Notes: generated by a model not told the origin, from the sequence alone. A DNA stretch of 64,000 bases from an uncultured Lachnospiraceae bacterium (GCA_910584845.1 CAJUDH010000017.1:1-64000); one strand, 5' to 3'; counted from the stretch's first letter, positions 52,954 through 62,329 are shown. Numbers and translations are program-made.

Positions 52954-54849
52954 TTACTCCCCTTCTTTTCCTGTAATTTTCCTTTGCTCCAAATAAACCA
53001 GCAAAACAGAAATATCTGCCGGGGATACGCCGGAAATCCGGGAAGCTTGTCCAATAGAAATTGGCTGATATAAATTCAATTTCTGTACCGCTTCCCTCCT
53101 TAGGCTTTTTACAACGGAATAATCAAAATCAGGAGGAAGTTTTTTCCCTTCTAACTTTTTAAATTGAACCACCTGTTGTTGTTGACGTTTCAAATAGCCC
53201 TCATATTTTATATTTATGTCAACCTGTCTTGCTGTTTCTTTTGACAGCGCCGGACGTTTTTCATCAATTTCAGTTAACATAAAATACCCCAATTCCGGCC
53301 GCCGTACCAGTTCTGCCAAAGTGGCCCCTGTTTTCAAAGGGGTGCTTCCATGACGTTCCAAGAATTCCTGAACCTGGTTGGTAGCGCCCACCGGTGTCTT
53401 TTCTAGCCTTTTAACTTCTTGTTCAATATCTTTCTTTTTCTGCAAAACCTTTTGATAAACCTCTTTTGCCACTAATCCAATCCCATATCCTATTTCACAA
53501 AGACGTAAATCTGCATTGTCCTGACGGAGCAAAAGCCGGTATTCTGCCCGGGATGTCATCATGCGGTAAGGCTCATGGTTTTCTTTAGTCACTAAATCAT
53601 CAATCAACACCCCAATATAGGCTTGGGAACGGTCTAAAACCACTGGATCCCTCCCTAATACCTGCATAGCCGCATTTACTCCGGCCATAAAACCTTGAAC
53701 GGCTGCTTCTTCATACCCGGAACTTCCATTAAACTGCCCCCCGCTAAACAGCCCTTTTATGGCTTTAAACTCCAAAGAAGGCTGAAGCTGCCGGGAATTA
53801 ATGCAGTCATACTCAATTGCATATGCATTCCTCACTATCTTAACATTTTCCAACCCCGGCACCGTACGGTACATGGCATATTGCACATCTTCCGGCAAGG
53901 AACTGGACATGCCACTTAAATACATTTCATTTGTATAAAGCCCCTCTGGTTCTACAAATACCTGATGCCTCTCTTTATCTGGGAACTTTACAACTTTATC
54001 CTCAATCGAAGGGCAATAACGGGGTCCGGTCCCTTCGATCTCTCCGGAAAAAAGAGGGGAACGATCTAAATTTTCACGGATTATCCGATGGGTTTCTGAA
54101 TTCGTGTAAGTCAGCCAACAGGAAACCTGCCTTTTTTGTACCGACTCCGGATCTGTAGAAAAGGAAAAAGGCTCCACATGTTGATCTCCCAGCTGTTCTT
54201 CCATTTTTGTAAAATCAATGCTTCTTTTGTCTACCCGGGCTGGCGTTCCGGTTTTAAATCGAAACATTTCAACCCCGTTAGCAAGGAGTGAGTCTGTCAA
54301 ATGGTTGGCGGCCTGCAGCCCGTTGGGACCTGTGGGATTGCTGACTTCTCCATAAATACAACGGGCTTTCAAATAAGTACCTGTGGCCAAAATTACTGCT
54401 TTTGCATGATAGGTAGCCCCGGAACAGGTTTTCACTCCTACTATTTTATGATCCTCCACTAGAATTTCCGAAACCTCTGCCTGGCGGATTGTTAAATGGC
54501 TTGTATTTTCTAAAGTTTTCCGCATCTCCCGGCTATAATCTTGTTTATCTGCCTGAGCCCGAAGGGAGTGGACTGCCGGGCCTTTGGATTCGTTGAGCAT
54601 TTTTGATTGAATAAACGTTTTATCAATATTTTTTCCCATTTGGCCTCCCAATGCGTCTAATTCACGCACCAGATGCCCTTTGGAACTTCCCCCGATGTTA
54701 GGGTTGCAAGGCATCAAAGCAATACTGTCTATACTGACCGTAAATACGATAGTCTCTAACCCCAGCCTGGCACAGGCCAAGGAAGCCTCACAGCCGGCAT
54801 GGCCAGCACCGACCACCACAATATCATACTTTTCCTCTAAATATGGCAT
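52954..54849 (-). CDS. mnmG: tRNA uridine-5-carboxymethylaminomethyl modification enzyme MnmG
   Basis: A 631-residue FAD protein (GidA). The dinucleotide loop VVGAGHAGCEASLACARLG, CNPNIGGSSKGHLVRELDALGG (the conserved Cys about residue 48) and TGTPARVD are present, as is the C-terminal helical domain contacting MnmE. With MnmE it installs the cmnm5 group on wobble U34. AAGGAAGAAGACTTAAAA precedes the ATG. Confidence 0.95.
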   Translation of the reverse strand: MPYLEEKYDIVVVGAGHAGCEASLACARLGLETIVFTVSIDSIALMPCNPNIGGSSKGHLVRELDALGGQMGKNIDKTFIQSKMLNESKGPAVHSLRAQADKQDYSREMRKTLENTSHLTIRQAEVSEILVEDHKIVGVKTCSGATYHAKAVILATGTYLKARCIYGEVSNPTGPNGLQAANHLTDSLLANGVEMFRFKTGTPARVDKRSIDFTKMEEQLGDQHVEPFSFSTDPESVQKRQVSCWLTYTNSETHRIIRENLDRSPLFSGEIEGTGPRYCPSIEDKVVKFPDKERHQVFVEPEGLYTNEMYLSGMSSSLPEDVQYAMYRTVPGLENVKIVRNAYAIEYDCINSRQLQPSLEFKAIKGLFSGGQFNGSSGYEEAAVQGFMAGVNAAMQVLGRDPVVLDRSQAYIGVLIDDLVTKENHEPYRMMTSRAEYRLLLRQDNADLRLCEIGYGIGLVAKEVYQKVLQKKKDIEQEVKRLEKTPVGATNQVQEFLERHGSTPLKTGATLAELVRRPELGYFMLTEIDEKRPALSKETARQVDINIKYEGYLKRQQQQVVQFKKLEGKKLPPDFDYSVVKSLRREAVQKLNLYQPISIGQASRISGVSPADISVLLVYLEQRKITGKEGE

Positions 54850-54909
54850 TTTTAAGTCTTCTTCCTTCTTTGATCTCTATTGTTCATGTTGAGCCATTTT
54901 TCCCGGCCC

Positions 54910-56298
54910 CTATTTTCCCATACAAAATTTACTGAAAATCTCTTGAACCAAGTCATCCCTCACTTCTTCACCAAGGATTACACCCAAATGTCCATAAGCG
55001 TCCATTAGGTCAATGGTTAAAAAATCTTCCGGAATCCCTTCCGTAATTCCGTTTTTAACTAAATTTAAACTGTTAAAAGCAGCTGTCAACGCTGTTTTGT
55101 GGCGCACATTGGTAATCACCAATTGGTTGTTAAAATCTATTTCACCAGAAAAAAACATGCTGTGGATCCTTTTTTCCAATTTTTCAATCCCTTTTTCCTC
55201 TTTGGCAGAAACAGAGATAACCGGATGGCCGGTTTTTTTCTCCAACTCCTTTTCCTCAACCAACAAGTCCAAATCAGTTTTATTTAAAAGGACTAAAGCC
55301 TTTTTATTTTGGATCAATTCTATAATAGCCTGGTCATTATCATCCAAAGGGCAAGAACCATCTACCACATATATAATCAGGTCAGCGTCATCAGCCGCAT
55401 TTTTAGCCCTTGTAATGCCGATACGTTCTACCGCATCCTCTGTTTCCCGGATTCCTGCCGTATCCACCACTTTTAACAGGATCCCTCCCAGATTAATGGG
55501 CTCTTCCAAAGTATCCCTGGTAGTGCCGGCCACATCAGTAACAATGGCCCGCTCTTCCCCAACCAGTACATTCATCAAGGACGACTTTCCTGCATTGGGT
55601 TTTCCTAATATAACTGTCCGGATCCCCTCCGAAATTATCTTGCCTTGATCGGCTGAATGTACCAGCTCTTCCAACTGTACCATCATAGGCCCCAATAAGG
55701 TTAAAAGGGTATCCCGGTATCCGTCCAAAGATATATGCTCCGGATCATCCAAAGCCGATTCAATATAAGCCATCTGATATAAAATATCCTCCCGTAGCTT
55801 TTTCACTTTCCGGGACAGGGAGCCCCTTAACTGGCGGACCGAACTTTTCAATGCATATTCATTCTGTGAGCAGATAAGATCCATTACTGCTTCTGCTTGT
55901 GACAAATCCATTTTGCCATTTAAATATGCCCGTTTTGTAAACTCCCCCGGATCTGCAAGCCTTGCACCGTGCCTGATAACAGCTTCCAATATTTTTTTCA
56001 TCACCAAGGCCCCGCCATGGCAATCAATCTCTACCGTATCTTCCGCTGTATAGCTATGTGGTCCACGCATAACCAAAACCAACACTTCATCCAATATTTC
56101 TTCCCCATCTTGGATCAGGCCATATTGCACCGTATGGGAAGGGACTTGAAACAAATTCTTCTCTTTATTTTTCCCTTTAAATATAGGGTCCACAACAGAA
56201 ATTGCATTGCTGCCGCTGACTCTAATAATACCAACCCCCGCGTTTCCCAATGGGGTGGCAATCGCTGCTATGGTATCAGGCGCCATATTATCCATCAT
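54910..56298 (-). CDS. mnmE: tRNA modification GTPase MnmE
   Basis: A 462-residue GTPase (TrmE). N-terminal folate-binding domain (TIAAIATPLGNAGVGIIRVSG), helical domain, the G domain with GKPNAGKSSLMN, DVAGTTRDT, DTAGIRET and NKTDLD, and the catalytic C-terminal FCMGK are complete. It partners MnmG, whose gene follows 60 bases downstream. GAGGGAAAATAG precedes the first of two adjacent ATGs. Confidence 0.95.
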   Translation of the reverse strand: MMDNMAPDTIAAIATPLGNAGVGIIRVSGSNAISVVDPIFKGKNKEKNLFQVPSHTVQYGLIQDGEEILDEVLVLVMRGPHSYTAEDTVEIDCHGGALVMKKILEAVIRHGARLADPGEFTKRAYLNGKMDLSQAEAVMDLICSQNEYALKSSVRQLRGSLSRKVKKLREDILYQMAYIESALDDPEHISLDGYRDTLLTLLGPMMVQLEELVHSADQGKIISEGIRTVILGKPNAGKSSLMNVLVGEERAIVTDVAGTTRDTLEEPINLGGILLKVVDTAGIRETEDAVERIGITRAKNAADDADLIIYVVDGSCPLDDNDQAIIELIQNKKALVLLNKTDLDLLVEEKELEKKTGHPVISVSAKEEKGIEKLEKRIHSMFFSGEIDFNNQLVITNVRHKTALTAAFNSLNLVKNGITEGIPEDFLTIDLMDAYGHLGVILGEEVRDDLVQEIFSKFCMGK

Positions 56299-56359
56299 CT
56301 ATTTTCCCTCAATGGCCTCTTGCCATTTTTATATTACATACCAATTTTCCCATAGTGCC

Positions 56360-56397
56360 AAAAAGCGTCCGGCGGTGGCCAAACCACTACCAGACGC
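56360..56397 (-). terminator. Terminator between jag and mnmE
   Basis: On the minus strand GCGTCTGG-TA-GTGG and CCAC-CG-CCGGACGC make a long stem around TTTGG, followed by TTTTT. It lies between the jag stop and the mnmE start and should limit read-through from the rpmH-rnpA-yidD-yidC-jag unit. Confidence 0.8.
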
Positions 56398-56410
56398 CTT
56401 TCCTATATCA

Positions 56411-57664
56411 TTATACTTCAGGCCTTTGCAATGCCTTTTCCGCTGCCCGTTCCGCAGCTTTCTCGGAGGCCCTTCCTTCCCGGTTATCCCGGTTCCGGTT
56501 ATCCCGATGAGAAGGGTAACGGTCCCTTCTTCCATTGTAGCTTTCTCTTTTTAAAGTAATAACCACATGGCGGTAAGGGTCTTCCCCCTCACTCCTTGTC
56601 ACTACATAACGGTCATTCTGAAGGGCAGAGTGAATAATCCTTCTTTCATAGGGGTTCATAGGCTCCAAAGCTACCGGCCTTTTCGTCCGTTTTACTTTAT
56701 AAGAAATGTTTTTTGCCAAAACCTCTAATGTTTCTTTTCGCCTTTCCCGATAATTCTCTGTATCTAATTTTACCCGAAGGTATCCTTCTGTCTCCTTGTT
56801 CACAACCAGGCTAACTAAATATTGCAGAGAATCCAAGGTCTGCCCCCTTTTTCCGATCAGGATGCCCATATCCTTTCCGGTCATGATTACCTGCAATTCT
56901 CCATCTTCTTTATTAATTAAAGTTTCAATAGAAACTTCAATCCCCATAGAACGGAAAACTTGCTCTAAAAATTCCTTTGCCTTCTTTTGGACCAGTTCTT
57001 CATCCATTTTAACTTCTTGCCTTACCCTGGGTTCCTTTTCCGGCCTTATCTCTCCAATATGTTTTTCCTTGTTGTCATACCTGGAAAATTCTTTTTTTTC
57101 ATATTTTTTCCTATTATAATCTTTTTCGTAATTCCTCTTTGGCGGCCTTTCTGAATTTCTTTCGGCAGTAACCGGCTTTTCCCCAATGCCAATCCTGTCC
57201 TTATTTTCGTTTCTGTCAGCTATACCGCCTTTTTCCGTGCTGCCGGGAGCCTCTATATTGCCCACCTTCTCAGCCATATTGTCTTTTCCTGGAACATTGC
57301 GATTTTCCAATGGCTTTTCTTCTGGCTGAGGTTTGGTTTTTACCGTATCGAAAGCTTTTCCTGCAGTTTTTTCCTGTCTTTCCTTCTTACTCTCTTCTTT
57401 TGCCTTTTCACTGGCCTTTTTTGCTGCTTCCGCCTTTTCGGCCTTCTCCTTTTCGGCTTTCTGTTTCTTTAACCTTCTCTCTTCCTCTTCCTCCATTACC
57501 CTGGCGCGGATCACACAAGGCTTCCCACCAAAAATCCCTAGAAATCCGAAACTTTCCTTTTGAACAATTTCATAATACAAGTGGTCACTTGTGGTCCTCA
57601 ATTCCAACAATGCCTTCGTAATGGCTTCATCCAACGTTTTCGCCGAAATGGTAATCATATCCAT
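56411..57664 (-). CDS. jag: RNA-binding protein Jag (KhpB/EloR)
   Basis: A 417-residue protein: Jag_N domain at residues 1-50 (ISAKTLDEAITKALLELRTT, then GFLGIFGGKPCVIRA), a ~150-residue highly charged Lys/Glu/Arg linker, a KH domain near 255-320 (GKDMGILIGKRGQTLDSLQY) and an R3H domain (ALEPMNPYERRIIHSALQ), then an Arg/Asp-rich tail. The long linker is larger than in Bacillus. KhpB binds RNA and affects cell elongation. TAGGAGGGGACACAAAG precedes the start, 14 bases after yidC. Confidence 0.92.
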   Translation of the reverse strand: MDMITISAKTLDEAITKALLELRTTSDHLYYEIVQKESFGFLGIFGGKPCVIRARVMEEEEERRLKKQKAEKEKAEKAEAAKKASEKAKEESKKERQEKTAGKAFDTVKTKPQPEEKPLENRNVPGKDNMAEKVGNIEAPGSTEKGGIADRNENKDRIGIGEKPVTAERNSERPPKRNYEKDYNRKKYEKKEFSRYDNKEKHIGEIRPEKEPRVRQEVKMDEELVQKKAKEFLEQVFRSMGIEVSIETLINKEDGELQVIMTGKDMGILIGKRGQTLDSLQYLVSLVVNKETEGYLRVKLDTENYRERRKETLEVLAKNISYKVKRTKRPVALEPMNPYERRIIHSALQNDRYVVTRSEGEDPYRHVVITLKRESYNGRRDRYPSHRDNRNRDNREGRASEKAAERAAEKALQRPEV

Positions 57665-57678
57665 CTTTGTGTCCCCTC

Positions 57679-59001
57679 CTACTTATTGCGCTTATCATTA
57701 TGTTTTGCCGCCTGTTTTTCATTATATTTGGCAACCATAGCCGCCTTTGATGCTAAACTGCCTGGCTTTGCATCCGTATTATAATACTCCGTGGATTCTT
57801 TTACCTGTTGCCTGGTTTTCTCAAGTTTCTGGCTGCGCAATTGTTCTTCTTTTTCGGCTGCCGCCTGGATATTTTTCATATTCATAGTGGCGCTCTGTGC
57901 AATCTTTTGGGGCGGAAGACCTTTTTTCTCCCGTTTGGCATTGGCTTTCTCCAGGTTTTTCCGAACCATTTCATCAATATCTACTTTCTTTAAATAAGAA
58001 TTTACGATCAATTGTTGAATAATCTGGAAAACGCTGCTGGCTACCCAATAAATGCCAATGGCAGCAGGAAAGGTAAAGCAGAAAAATACGGACATCAATG
58101 GCATCATCACATTCATCTGCTTCATCATCTGCGCACTGGTACTGTTTTCATCTTGCTGAGGCTGGTTAGACATCATCAACTTAGAACTAAACCATTGGCT
58201 CAAACCGGCCAAAATTGGAATTATCCATCCGATATTAGGGGTACCCCCCTGCCAAGGGGTTGTTGCCAGGTTTATGCCAAAAAAAGCATTCATCCCCTCA
58301 ATCGCTGCCGAGTTCTTCGTAATGACCTCAGATGCATCGCGGAAAGTATTTCCCAGTTCCGTCCACTGGGCGGGGTTTAACTTGTATAAAATATCGACCA
58401 TCTTATTGCCCAGGGCTTCTCCGGTAACACCGGTTAAATCGCCGATAGCATTCATCCCGGTCAAGGATACCCCTTGGTCAGTAGCAAATTGGACCAGGGA
58501 GGAAGCCGCCCCCTCTGTGAGCCCGGCCACGCTGTCTACCTTCGAAATAGCAAAAACCACTTGCATAAAATATTCCCTTACTGAACTTACATAAGCAGGG
58601 ATATTATAAATCACGCGGTACAAAGCCAACAAAATCGGCAGCTGGATCAACAGCTGCACACATCCGCCGGTCATGGAAGTTCCATATTTTTGATAAACCG
58701 CATCTGTCTCCACTTTCATCTTCATCATGGACTCGTTGTCCGTCTTACCTTTATACTTGCTTTGGATGGCCATTAATTCTGGCTGCATGACCGCCATCAG
58801 CTTCGATGATTTCTGCTGTTTTATAGTCATAGGAAACATCAGGATCTTTACGACTAACGTAAATAAAATAATGCACAGCCCAATATTCATTACACCAAAA
58901 AAACTAGTAAACCGGAAAAGCAAATCCATAATCCATCCCAGGATTTGAGAAACGGGCCCTAAAATAATACCTCCGGTTTTCGTCAATACTAAGTAATCCA
59001 A
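57679..59001 (-). CDS. yidC: Membrane protein insertase YidC
   Basis: A 440-residue Oxa1/YidC family insertase. An initial hydrophobic segment, the hallmark FTLVVKILMFPMTIKQQKSS, a large inserted loop (about 165-255), WIIPILAGLSQWFSSKLM, PLMSVFFCFTFPAAIGIYW and a basic C-terminal tail are seen. It begins with TTG behind AGGAGGTAGCAGA. No lipobox cysteine is evident at the start. It inserts membrane proteins with or without SecYEG. Confidence 0.92.
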   Translation of the reverse strand: MDYLVLTKTGGIILGPVSQILGWIMDLLFRFTSFFGVMNIGLCIILFTLVVKILMFPMTIKQQKSSKLMAVMQPELMAIQSKYKGKTDNESMMKMKVETDAVYQKYGTSMTGGCVQLLIQLPILLALYRVIYNIPAYVSSVREYFMQVVFAISKVDSVAGLTEGAASSLVQFATDQGVSLTGMNAIGDLTGVTGEALGNKMVDILYKLNPAQWTELGNTFRDASEVITKNSAAIEGMNAFFGINLATTPWQGGTPNIGWIIPILAGLSQWFSSKLMMSNQPQQDENSTSAQMMKQMNVMMPLMSVFFCFTFPAAIGIYWVASSVFQIIQQLIVNSYLKKVDIDEMVRKNLEKANAKREKKGLPPQKIAQSATMNMKNIQAAAEKEEQLRSQKLEKTRQQVKESTEYYNTDAKPGSLASKAAMVAKYNEKQAAKHNDKRNK

Positions 59002-59020
59002 TCTGCTACCTCCTCATACG

Positions 59021-59233
59021 TTACGGAACTGGGTCATAACCGCCTTTCGCCCATGGATGACACCGCAATATCCTCTTCATGGACAACCATAATCCTTTCG
59101 CCACACCATACTTTTCCAGTGCCTCAATGGCGTATTGAGAACACGTAGGCGTGTAAATACAGTGGATATTCACTTTTAGGGGAGACAAAAATATCTGATA
59201 CCCTCGGATTATTATGATCAAACATTTTTTCAT
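59021..59233 (-). CDS. yidD: Membrane protein insertion efficiency factor YidD
   Basis: A 70-residue YidD. RGYQIFLSPLKVN, the three-Cys CIYTPTCSQYAIEALEKYG and ILRCHPWAKGGYDPVP are diagnostic. Two starts are possible because the 12 bases AGGTATAGGATG are duplicated in tandem: the ATG at 59245 adds MRYR, while that at 59233 has GAGG at good spacing and the usual N-terminus. It overlaps nothing and is followed by yidC after 19 bases. Confidence 0.92.
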   Translation of the reverse strand: MKKCLIIIIRGYQIFLSPLKVNIHCIYTPTCSQYAIEALEKYGVAKGLWLSMKRILRCHPWAKGGYDPVP

Positions 59234-59260
59234 CCTATACCTCATCCTATACCTGGCTGT

Positions 59261-59635
59261 TCAGATGCCTTCCTTGTTTCCTATATCCACTTCGGTTCCC
59301 TTTATAATGTTATGCAGCCCGCAAAGATGCAAATATGCATGCTCAATAGTTTTGTAATCTGAATTTTTTGCAGCAGCCCTAGCCACCACCACGATGTCCA
59401 ATCCTGTCTCTAATGCGTCATCACACAGCCGGAAACATTCCCTTAGCAACCGGCAAATCCGGTGGCGGACTACACTGTTGCCCACTTTTTTGCTGACGGA
59501 TATGCCAATGCGGTTTCCTGCCTGTCCTCTTTTTTTTACATACATCACCAACTGTTTGTTGGCATGAGATTTGCCCGTCCGATATACCGCTTGAAAATCA
59601 GAATTTTTTTTAATGCTTGGAAATCTCTTCATCAT
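59261..59635 (-). CDS. rnpA: Ribonuclease P protein component
   Basis: A 124-residue RnpA. FPSIKKNSDFQAVYRTGKSH and the RNR motif region NRIGISVSKKVGNSVVRHR, then LLRECFR, are the conserved RNA-binding surface. It pairs with the RnpB RNA (not in this window) for tRNA 5' maturation. The start region reads GTG-ATA-ATG-ATG with only a weak GGTG site, so 59635 is a choice among three. Confidence 0.93.
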   Translation of the reverse strand: MMKRFPSIKKNSDFQAVYRTGKSHANKQLVMYVKKRGQAGNRIGISVSKKVGNSVVRHRICRLLRECFRLCDDALETGLDIVVVARAAAKNSDYKTIEHAYLHLCGLHNIIKGTEVDIGNKEGI

Positions 59636-59664
59636 TATCACCAGCCGTCTAGTAAACTAAAAAT

Positions 59665-59696
59665 CAGAGAAAAAAAGGCCACAATTTCTTGTGACC
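59665..59696 (-). terminator. Terminator/attenuator between rpmH and rnpA
   Basis: On the minus strand GGTCACAA-GAAA-TTGTGGCC (59696-59677) is followed directly by seven T's and TCTCTG. It sits in the 69-base gap between rpmH and rnpA, so it should reduce rnpA expression relative to the ribosomal protein. Confidence 0.8.
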
Positions 59697-59704
59697 TCGG
59701 TTCA

Positions 59705-59839
59705 TCAAGCTGATAATCTTGCTCTGCCTTTTGCTCTTCTGGCTGCCAACACTTTACGTCCGCCGGGAGTACTCATCCTCGCCCTAAAGCCATGAACTTT
59801 TGATCTCTGCCTGTTCTTTGGCTGAAAAGTCATCTTCAT
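59705..59839 (-). CDS. rpmH: Ribosomal protein bL34
   Basis: A 44-residue, extremely basic protein with the invariant KMTFQPKNRQRSKVHGFR, then RMSTPGGRKVLAARRAKGR pattern of L34. AGAGGAGGTGCAGGCAT precedes the ATG at 59839; upstream in-frame codons are not used. Heads the minus-strand rpmH-rnpA-yidD-yidC-jag unit and is divergent from the ECF gene and dnaA. Confidence 0.96.
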   Translation of the reverse strand: MKMTFQPKNRQRSKVHGFRARMSTPGGRKVLAARRAKGRARLSA

Positions 59840-60047
59840 ATGCCTGCACCTCCTCTTACTATCAATATATACGATAACCACATTAAGACGCATTTAATCA
59901 AACATCTTCTCAATTATATAGAAAACAAATCTTTCCGTCAAGTGCTTTTTGCCTATATTGTTGCAAAATACCACATGAAATGATATATTTATCAGGAACA
60001 TAATTCTGAAAAGAATATGTATCTGTTTTCCCCAAATAATTCTAAAT

Positions 60048-60087
60048 GTCTGAAAAGCAGGGGACGCTACGCGCCGTTTTATCAGAC
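60048..60087 (+). promoter_or_regulatory. Structured leader of the ECF S-component gene
   Basis: GTCTGA (60048-60053) pairs with TCAGAC (60082-60087), enclosing AAAA/GTTTT and a GC-rich tip (GGACGCTACGCGCC). The structure ends five bases before the AAGGAGAG ribosome site, placing it well for translational control. It matches no riboswitch class I know. Confidence 0.4.
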
Positions 60088-60102
60088 GAAAAAGGAGAGA
60101 AA

Positions 60103-60702
60103 ATGAAACAAAAAACCAACACCCGCCATATGGCAGAATTATCACTGATGTCGGCAATTATCTTCCTTATGGCTTTCACCCCTTTGGGATACTTCCGTAC
60201 CCCTGGGCTGTCCATCACCTTCCTTACCGTTCCGGTTGCTATAGGAGCCATTATCCTTGGACCTGTAAGCGGCGCTTTCTGTGGATTGGTATTTGGAATT
60301 ACCAGTTTTATTCAATGCCTTAGTTCAGGGACCCTATTGACCTTTCTCCTAATGTCCAACCCTTTCGGGGTTTTTTTTACCTGCATTGTCCCCAGGGCTC
60401 TGGAAGGGTACCTGTGTGGGGTTATCTTTCAAGTACTAAAAAAATACGGAAAAAAATCTGCCTGTTGCATTGCCAGCCTTTCTTGCCCTATTTTAAATAC
60501 AGTCCTTTTCATGGGGGCTTTGGTAGCCATTTTTTACCGTACCGATTCGATACAACAGATTGCCCTAACCTTAGGGGCGTCAAACCCTTTGGCCTTCATT
60601 GTCGCATTTGTGGGCATACAAGGCGCTATTGAAGCCCTTGTATGCTCTTTTATTGCAAGTGGAGTTTCCCTTTCTCTGTATGCCGCATTAAAAATGGGGT
60701 AA
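60103..60702 (+). CDS. ECF transporter S component
   Basis: A 199-residue membrane protein with five or six hydrophobic segments. AELSLMSAIIFLMAFTPLGY and TPGLSITFLTVPVAIGAIILGP are the signature of S components for vitamin uptake, closest in my judgement to the pantothenate-type group. The ECF module (EcfA, EcfA', EcfT) is not in this window, so it probably shares one encoded elsewhere. AAGGAGAGAAA fixes the start at 60103; the frame is open 19 codons beyond. Confidence 0.85.
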   Translation: MKQKTNTRHMAELSLMSAIIFLMAFTPLGYFRTPGLSITFLTVPVAIGAIILGPVSGAFCGLVFGITSFIQCLSSGTLLTFLLMSNPFGVFFTCIVPRALEGYLCGVIFQVLKKYGKKSACCIASLSCPILNTVLFMGALVAIFYRTDSIQQIALTLGASNPLAFIVAFVGIQGAIEALVCSFIASGVSLSLYAALKMG

Positions 60703-60734
60703 CGGACTGGATTACCCACACTCTTTGTTTACTG

Positions 60735-60905
60735 TGTGAATAACTTATCCACAACATGTGGATAAGTTTGTTGATAAATGTAGAACTACAGGTAAAGTTT
60801 CCTATTCTTTTTACTATTTTCATTGAAAAACCTTAGGTTTTGTTATACAATGGATATAGATTGGGTTCCTTTGCGTATCCACAAAATGAGGTTCAAATAT
60901 CCACA
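60735..60905. other. oriC: oriC, upstream DnaA-box cluster
   Basis: Two perfect DnaA boxes in opposite orientation, TTATCCACA (60745-60753) and TGTGGATAA (60757-60765), lie three bases apart. Single-mismatch boxes occur at 60735-60743 (TGTGAATAA), 60769-60777 (TGTTGATAA), 60875-60883 (GTATCCACA) and 60897-60905 (ATATCCACA). They surround the dnaA promoter, as expected for an origin and for dnaA autoregulation. Confidence 0.85.
60823..60851 (+). promoter_or_regulatory. dnaA promoter
   Basis: TTGAAA (60823-60828) and TACAAT (60846-60851), 17-base spacer, within the DnaA-box cluster and 105 bases before the dnaA start. Confidence 0.6.
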
Positions 60906-60955
60906 GGGAAGAGCCTGGTTACTTACTTTTCAAGCATAAATGAGGGGACGGGGAC

Positions 60956-62329
60956 ATGATAGAGACACTAAAGTCTAAATGGGATGATATTTTACACTAT
61001 ATTAAGGAGGAACATGAGGTATCCGATGTTTCATTTAATACATGGCTGATCCCTCTCCGCCTTTATTCTGTAGAACAGGGAAACGTTGTCAGAATCATTG
61101 TCCCTGACGCTAATTTTCTTGGATATATTCGAAAAAAATATAGTTTCTTATTAAAAGTAGCCATTGAGGAAATTACCAATGTAAAATGCGAAGTAGATTT
61201 TGTCGTGGAAGACAAAATTAAAGAAGAAAAATCCAGGCAAAACCAACTTATCAACAAAACAGGTAATAAAGTCAGCCAGGAGGCTTTGCAAAGCGCCAAT
61301 TTAAACCCCAAGTATACGTTTGACACTTTTGTGGTCGGGGCAAACAATAATTTAGCCCATGCCGCTTCTTTGGCTGTTGCAGAATCTCCTGGCGAAATAT
61401 ATAATCCATTATTTATATATGGCGGAGTGGGTTTGGGGAAAACCCACTTAATGCATTCCGTCGCCAATTTTATTATGAAGAATAATCCGAATGCAAAAAT
61501 CCTCTACGTAACTTCGGAAAAATTTACCAACGAGCTGATTGACGCCATCCGGAATAAAAATAATATCTCTACCACGGAGTTTCGGGAAAAATACCGCAAT
61601 AATGATGTATTACTTATTGACGATATCCAGTTCATCATTGGAAAAGAAAGTACCCAGGAAGAATTTTTCCATACTTTCAACACCTTATATGAGTCCAAAA
61701 AGCAGATTATTATATCGTCCGATAAACCGCCAAAAGATATTGAAACCTTGGAAGAACGGCTCCGTTCCCGTTTTGAGTGGGGGCTGACCGTCGATATACA
61801 GCCTCCGGACTATGAAACCCGTATGGCAATCCTGCGAAAGAAAGAAGAGCTGGAAGGCTACAACATTGACAATGAAGTAATTAAATACATTGCCAGCAAC
61901 ATTAAATCCAACATCCGGGAACTGGAAGGGGCCCTTACCAAAATTGTAGCCTTTTCCAAACTGGGGAACAGCAAAGACATCAGCATTTCTATGGCTGAAG
62001 ACGCTTTGAAAGATATTATTTCCCCCGGCGGCACAAAAAAAATCACACCTGAGTTTATTATCCAAGTGGTTGCAGAACATTATAACCTGACCACCTCGGA
62101 CCTCTTATCCCAAAGGCGGAGCAAGGAAATCTCCTATCCCCGCCAAGTGGCCATGTATTTATGCCGCAACATGACAGAAACCCCTCTCCAGGAAATCGGA
62201 AAAGTCATGGGGGGCAGGGACCACACTACCATTATTCACGGGATAGAAAAAATCACAAAGGATTTGGAAAGTACGCCGACCCTGCAAAACACTGTGGATA
62301 TTTTAAAGAAGAAAATGAACCAAAAATAA
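60956..62329 (+). CDS. dnaA: Chromosomal replication initiator DnaA
   Basis: A 457-residue DnaA: domain I (about 1-85), a short linker, the AAA+ domain starting YTFDTFVVGANN with Walker A GGVGLGKTHLMHS and Walker B LLIDDIQFI, and domain IV with the DNA-binding signature GGRDHTTIIHGIEKI. It opens the origin encoded on both sides of it. GAGGGGACGGGGAC precedes the ATG. The dnaN gene follows after 318 bases. Confidence 0.97.
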   Translation: MIETLKSKWDDILHYIKEEHEVSDVSFNTWLIPLRLYSVEQGNVVRIIVPDANFLGYIRKKYSFLLKVAIEEITNVKCEVDFVVEDKIKEEKSRQNQLINKTGNKVSQEALQSANLNPKYTFDTFVVGANNNLAHAASLAVAESPGEIYNPLFIYGGVGLGKTHLMHSVANFIMKNNPNAKILYVTSEKFTNELIDAIRNKNNISTTEFREKYRNNDVLLIDDIQFIIGKESTQEEFFHTFNTLYESKKQIIISSDKPPKDIETLEERLRSRFEWGLTVDIQPPDYETRMAILRKKEELEGYNIDNEVIKYIASNIKSNIRELEGALTKIVAFSKLGNSKDISISMAEDALKDIISPGGTKKITPEFIIQVVAEHYNLTTSDLLSQRRSKEISYPRQVAMYLCRNMTETPLQEIGKVMGGRDHTTIIHGIEKITKDLESTPTLQNTVDILKKKMNQK

